A DNA stretch of 27,941 nt from a virus: positions 1 to 27,941 of IMG/VR virus record IMGVR_UViG_3300044613_003920, one strand, 5' to 3'. The translations under genes were made by a program, and so were the position numbers. The notes under the pieces were generated by a model. That model searched no databases, was not told where the DNA came from, and worked only from the letters and a program-made list of their open reading frames with translations. Shown here piece after piece: positions 25,360-27,941 of the stretch (its first letter is position 1; each line of letters starts with the position of its first letter).

Positions 25360-25367
25360 GATAAATA
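25360..25367 (+). promoter_or_regulatory. Variant late promoter (GATAAATA)
   Basis: One mismatch to TATAAATA, 30 bp before the ATG of the structural protein at 25398. Confidence 0.5.
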
Positions 25368-25397
25368 GATAAAACTACAACAAAAAGGAAGAAACAT

Positions 25398-26354
25398 ATG
25401 TGGGGTAACCGAGACGCTAAAACTGCTAATACTGGAACTATCCAGATTTATGCCAATGGATATTGTGTTGGTACAAGCACTCTGTTTCAGACTGAGGCTA
25501 AAGTCGGCGAGTACATTATAGCCGATTCCAAAAAATATCTAATTGTTCGAATCGATTCTAACACAGCTGCTCAGGTCCAAGCTTCTAACCTTGGTGCGGC
25601 AGTTGCAACAGTTGGTGCTTCAAACACCTACATTTTCCAGCAGGCTCCAGCTTATGTTGCGGCTACTGAGGTTAATGGAAACGCTCTTGAGGTTTATGGT
25701 ATTGATACAACCGAAGTTGGTGTGGCCAACGGATCTCTTATCTCTATCGCGGTAAATTTCCCAGGTTCTGGATACACAGCAAATGCTGCAGTGACTGTTG
25801 GTGGAAACGGAACAGCGAATGCCCAGGCCAACTCCACAGGCCGTATTGCTGCTGTTAACGTTGTCCTTTCCGGAAACTCATACACAACTCCTCCAGCAGT
25901 AACAATCGCCGCTCCAGCAAAACAATCCTTTAACGCCAACTCTGCTGTTGCAACCAATGGATTTATTTCTATTGCAACAAACGTTCTGCAGGCCAATGAT
26001 CTTGTTACCTACGAAGTCGCGGCTGGAAACACTGTTATTGCCGGACTGACAAATGGCGCTTCATATTATGTTGTGACGCCAAACTCAACAGGTGTATATC
26101 TTTCAAGTACAATCGGCGGTTCAGCCATCACTCTTACTAAAGGTTTGACCGAAACAGGACATACGCTTCAGGGTCAAACAGCCACTGCTCGGGCTCCTGT
26201 AATTTCTGGTCTTTCTGGTAAAGTCGCCCATGCTGGTTGGGTTCGTAGGGTTGTCGGAACAGGCAATCGCTCAGGAAGAATTCAGTATGAAACTCTAGTG
26301 GCTATGGGCTCGATTGCAGGCGATGCTGAAGACGTAATCGCCAAAGACTCGTAA
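25398..26354 (+). CDS. Virion structural protein with GSGYT beta repeats
   Basis: A 318-aa Ala/Gly/Thr/Val-rich beta protein, typical of a phage particle component. After an N-terminal unit (GTIQIYANGYCVGTSTLF...) it has two copies of a GSGYTxxxxVTV / GNSYTTPPAVTI repeat (about residues 124 and 160), a motif frequent in tail and decoration proteins. The C-terminal signature AHAGWVRRVVGTGNRSGRIQYETLVAMGSIAGDAED resembles structural proteins I recall from T4-type cyanophages and pelagiphages. AAGGAAG lies about 7 bases before the ATG. GC3-rich, well-biased codons suggest high expression. The exact place in the virion is unknown. It ends in a hairpin with a GAAA loop. Confidence 0.8.
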   Translation: MWGNRDAKTANTGTIQIYANGYCVGTSTLFQTEAKVGEYIIADSKKYLIVRIDSNTAAQVQASNLGAAVATVGASNTYIFQQAPAYVAATEVNGNALEVYGIDTTEVGVANGSLISIAVNFPGSGYTANAAVTVGGNGTANAQANSTGRIAAVNVVLSGNSYTTPPAVTIAAPAKQSFNANSAVATNGFISIATNVLQANDLVTYEVAAGNTVIAGLTNGASYYVVTPNSTGVYLSSTIGGSAITLTKGLTETGHTLQGQTATARAPVISGLSGKVAHAGWVRRVVGTGNRSGRIQYETLVAMGSIAGDAEDVIAKDS

Positions 26355-26378
26355 CTGATGTTTTCTTTGTTGTAGTAG

Positions 26379-26408
26379 ATGGTGGGCTATCGAAAGATGG
26401 CCCATCAT
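26379..26408 (+). terminator. 13-bp hairpin with GAAA loop abutting a late promoter
   Basis: Stem ATGGTGGGCTATC / GATGGCCCATCAT with two G-T pairs and a GAAA tetraloop. No T-run follows; TATAAATA begins at the next base. Confidence 0.65.
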
Positions 26409-26416
26409 TATAAATA
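26409..26416 (+). promoter_or_regulatory. Late promoter TATAAATA
   Basis: Exact core directly behind the hairpin. The predicted start (about 26422) is only eight bases before the ATG at 26430. Confidence 0.8.
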
Positions 26417-26429
26417 AATGGAAAATAAG

Positions 26430-26582
26430 ATGTTAGAGAAAATTAAACAGATCATAGCAGAACAAAAGAAAATTCCCGAGCGGGCCTTGCATAAAACTCC
26501 TCTTGAAACTCTTTTTCATTTATTAAATGTTAGAAAGAAAAAAGGCGAAGAGACTGGTACAAAAGAAATAGGAAGATTGTAA
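26430..26582 (+). CDS. Small late protein, 50 aa
   Basis: An in-frame ATG at 26418 would lie before the expected transcript start, so 26430 is preferred, with GGAAAA as a weak ribosome-binding site on a very short leader. The product MLEKIKQIIAEQKKIPERALHKTPLETLFHLLNVRKKKGEE is helical and basic. Its first residues (IKQIIAEQ) again have the I-x-E layout of a capsid-targeting peptide. No family recognised. It is followed two bases after its stop by another small gene with a similar start. Confidence 0.6.
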   Translation: MLEKIKQIIAEQKKIPERALHKTPLETLFHLLNVRKKKGEETGTKEIGRL

Positions 26583-26583
26583 A

Positions 26584-26841
26584 TTGCTAAACAAAATCAA
26601 AAAGATTATTTTCAGCGAAGCCGATGTTATACCTTTTCCCAAAGGCGAGCCTCTGAAAGTCGGAGATGTTGTGACTCATCCAGAACATCCAGACAAAAAA
26701 TTTAAAATATATTCTCTTCCAATTGGAAAGGGTTACACCTCAAAAACTGCTGTAATAAAGCCAGCTGATTCTGAAAAGAATGATGTAAGTGGGATGATGA
26801 ACGTCAAGGATCCCAGTATTTTAAAAAGGTCACAAAATTAA
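26584..26841 (+). CDS. Small late protein, 85 aa, TTG start
   Basis: Opens at a TTG with AGGAAG about ten bases upstream, two bases after the preceding stop. It starts MLNKIKKIIFSEADVIPFPKG, parallel to the preceding protein's MLEKIKQIIAEQ, then a beta-rich unit (LKVGDVVTHPEHPDKKFKIYSLPIGKGYTSKTAVIKP) like a small SH3/KOW-type barrel with GDVVTHP...KKFKIY. No firm family. The two similar N-termini suggest that both small proteins carry the same packaging signal or arose from one another. Confidence 0.62.
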   Translation: MLNKIKKIIFSEADVIPFPKGEPLKVGDVVTHPEHPDKKFKIYSLPIGKGYTSKTAVIKPADSEKNDVSGMMNVKDPSILKRSQN

Positions 26842-26844
26842 TAG

Positions 26845-27198
26845 ATGTTTGATGTACTGAATGATTCAAACTTTATTATTTTCGCTGCGAAACATTATGA
26901 TAATCCACAATGTACCAGCACCAGCGAATTTTTAAACGATTTGAATCGTTTCAAGTATATAAAAAAGCTTCTAACCAAATACCACAATACTGGCGAACTG
27001 AAAGAAAGGCTTATACTCAACCATCTGATTATCTTGTATAATTGTTTTGACAAAGAAACCACAAGAATGTTGCTGGTAAAGATGCCAGAATATCAACAGT
27101 ATTTAATCCCCTTTATTTCTTATTTGAATCGTTTGCCAGAAAAGTTATCTGGAGTTTTATGTGACGACAAAATAGAAAAAATATTGACAAATTTGTAA
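26845..27198 (+). CDS. Conserved T4-type phage protein, 117 aa
   Basis: MFDVLNDSNFIIFAAKHYDNPQCTSTSEFLNDLNRFKYIKKL...GELKERLILNHLIILYNCFDKETTRMLLVKM is a helical protein that I recognise from T4-type cyanophages and relatives, where it lies among structural genes, always without known function. The ribosome-binding site is poor (AAAGG lies too far upstream), so it may be translated by coupling with the gene that stops three bases before its ATG. All of the family pattern seems present and the length fits. The region after it contains a variant late promoter. Confidence 0.78.
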   Translation: MFDVLNDSNFIIFAAKHYDNPQCTSTSEFLNDLNRFKYIKKLLTKYHNTGELKERLILNHLIILYNCFDKETTRMLLVKMPEYQQYLIPFISYLNRLPEKLSGVLCDDKIEKILTNL

Positions 27199-27213
27199 CA
27201 AGAATTAATTTCA

Positions 27214-27221
27214 GCTAAATA
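27214..27221 (+). promoter_or_regulatory. Variant late promoter (GCTAAATA)
   Basis: TAAATA core with non-consensus first bases, 37 bp before the ATG at 27259. Confidence 0.35.
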
Positions 27222-27258
27222 TATTAGCAGAGTTGTTGCGAGAAAAGAGAGAAACGGT

Positions 27259-27516
27259 ATGAAAACGTTTAAACAATTCGTGGAAGAATTAGCCGAATCA
27301 GTTCCTGCTAATTCTTCAGGAGCAACTAATTCTCAAACAGGAGATTTAAATGTTAATAGAGTGGATCCTCCTCTTGGCAGATTATCAATGATGAGCCGTC
27401 ATATTATGCAATTGATTAAATCGTTTAAAATGGCAAAAAGGCCAGATACTTATGGTCACCCCGAAGCATCAAAAAAAGGCGGAGACTCATCAGTAAACGT
27501 TCCTGGTCTTCCATAA
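27259..27516 (+). CDS. Late protein, 85 aa, capsid-targeting-like N-terminus
   Basis: MKTFKQFVEELAES is the closest match in the window to the T4 capsid-targeting peptide MKTYQEFIAEA. The rest is small and polar (VPANSSGATNSQTGDLNVNRVDPP), with one helix (SMMSRHIMQLIKSFKMAKRPD) and a Gly/Ser-rich end. Ribosome-binding site GAGAGAAA. I recall similar short MKTFKQF proteins in T4-type marine phages. If the signal works as in T4, the protein would be packed in the prohead and trimmed by the gp21-type protease. It lies directly before the probable spanin gene, with no gap. Confidence 0.7.
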   Translation: MKTFKQFVEELAESVPANSSGATNSQTGDLNVNRVDPPLGRLSMMSRHIMQLIKSFKMAKRPDTYGHPEASKKGGDSSVNVPGLP

Positions 27517-27941
27517 ATGAAAAATATCTGGACATATGTCATAGTTTTTGTTTTTCTGGCTGGCTTGGGAACAGCTTTCTATTTCTATTACCAAGATTCA
27601 CAGAAAAAGATGTTTAAAATGGCCAGTGACATTAGCACTCTACAAATATCAAACGAAATGCAATCTAAAACAATTGACGTTTTGGTGGCCGACTCTAAAC
27701 TAATGAAAACTATCTCTGAAAAAATACAAGAGGCACAAAAAACCTCACAGAAAGCTGTCAGTGATCTGGCTAATACATTCAGAAAAATGACTCTGGATGG
27801 ACAAAGAGATATCGGAAATCTTGCCCAGGCTAGACCCGATTCAATTGAAAGAATAGTTAATAACGGAACCAAGAAAGTGTTCCGTTGTATGGAAATATCA
27901 ACAGGAAACCCTCTAACCGAAGAAGAAAGAAAAGAGTATGA
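27517..27941 (+). CDS. Probable inner-membrane spanin (Rz-like), cut by window end
   Basis: The frame runs off the window after 141 codons. The N-terminus MKNIWTYVIVFVFLAGLGTAFYFYY is a membrane anchor with the positive charge inside. It is followed by a long helical, coiled-coil region (about 27-105), then ARPDSIERIVNNGTKKVFRCMEISTG, a C-terminal pattern (ARPxxIExxINxGTxxVFxxIExxTG) I recall from spanin-like proteins of T4-type phages. i-Spanins span the periplasm and help disrupt the outer membrane at lysis. A matching outer-membrane lipoprotein gene would be expected just downstream, possibly overlapping, outside this window. The start follows the previous stop directly. Confidence 0.7.
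   Translation, partial: MKNIWTYVIVFVFLAGLGTAFYFYYQDSQKKMFKMASDISTLQISNEMQSKTIDVLVADSKLMKTISEKIQEAQKTSQKAVSDLANTFRKMTLDGQRDIGNLAQARPDSIERIVNNGTKKVFRCMEISTGNPLTEEERKEY

Overview
This window is part of the genome of a T4-type (straight-fin myovirus) bacteriophage. The evidence is a family-B DNA polymerase of the gp43 type, a UvsX recombinase and a gp41-type replicative helicase in T4-like order, T4-type late promoters (TATAAATA), several phage tRNA genes, a Seg-like GIY-YIG endonuclease and a block of virion-type genes. All credible genes lie on the + strand, tightly packed, often with ATGA or TGATG overlaps. The late proteins resemble families I recall from the cyanophage/pelagiphage/rhizobial branch of T4-type phages more than Escherichia phage T4 itself. 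The host is therefore probably an alphaproteobacterium or similar, but that is inference.

Layout. (1) 1-5653: replication and recombination core: polymerase (5' end cut off by the window), two small proteins, uvsX, a 90-aa protein inserted behind a 36-bp duplication, the gp41-like helicase and a 56-aa protein. (2) 5699-7701: small genes, a candidate structured non-coding RNA behind a late promoter, a regulatory patch (two identical 16-bp palindromes, an AACATTA-N8-TAATGTT palindrome, a strong sigma70-type promoter) and a calcineurin-like phosphoesterase. (3) 7737-13747: hyper-modular early region. Two copies of a ~200-bp promoter/leader (7737 and 10740) head arrays of tiny genes. Ten of the gene junctions carry the same module: a 10-bp hairpin with an AAAC/AAAA loop, then AGGCGTAGYT, often followed by ATGGAGAAA, which acts as ribosome-binding site. 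The stems differ in sequence but keep pairing. This region also holds a GIY-YIG gene plus tRNA-Met lying between the two ends of another, broken tRNA, an ArdC N-domain protein, tRNA-Leu and tRNA-Glu. (4) 13757-19740: early/middle metabolic genes: a deaminase, an odd tRNA-Gly, a GC-rich methyltransferase islet flanked by 40-bp duplications of the tRNA-Gly 3' half, a MazG-like pyrophosphohydrolase, a GMP reductase homologue and several unknowns. (5) 19741-27941: late region with TATAAATA promoters: virion or packaged proteins, several starting with a sequence like the T4 capsid-targeting signal (MKTYQEFIAEA), two nucleotidyltransferase-like proteins, a decoration-type structural protein, and the start of a probable inner-membrane spanin cut off by the window end.

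The most notable things are the covarying hairpin module, the methyltransferase islet at tRNA-Gly, the broken tRNA with its endonuclease/tRNA-Met cassette, the structured RNA at 6083-6238, and the set of late proteins with capsid-targeting-like N-termini. Both tRNA rearrangements have a breakpoint next to the anticodon. No CRISPR array, rRNA or insertion sequence was seen. All family assignments come from motif recognition by eye; no database search was possible.
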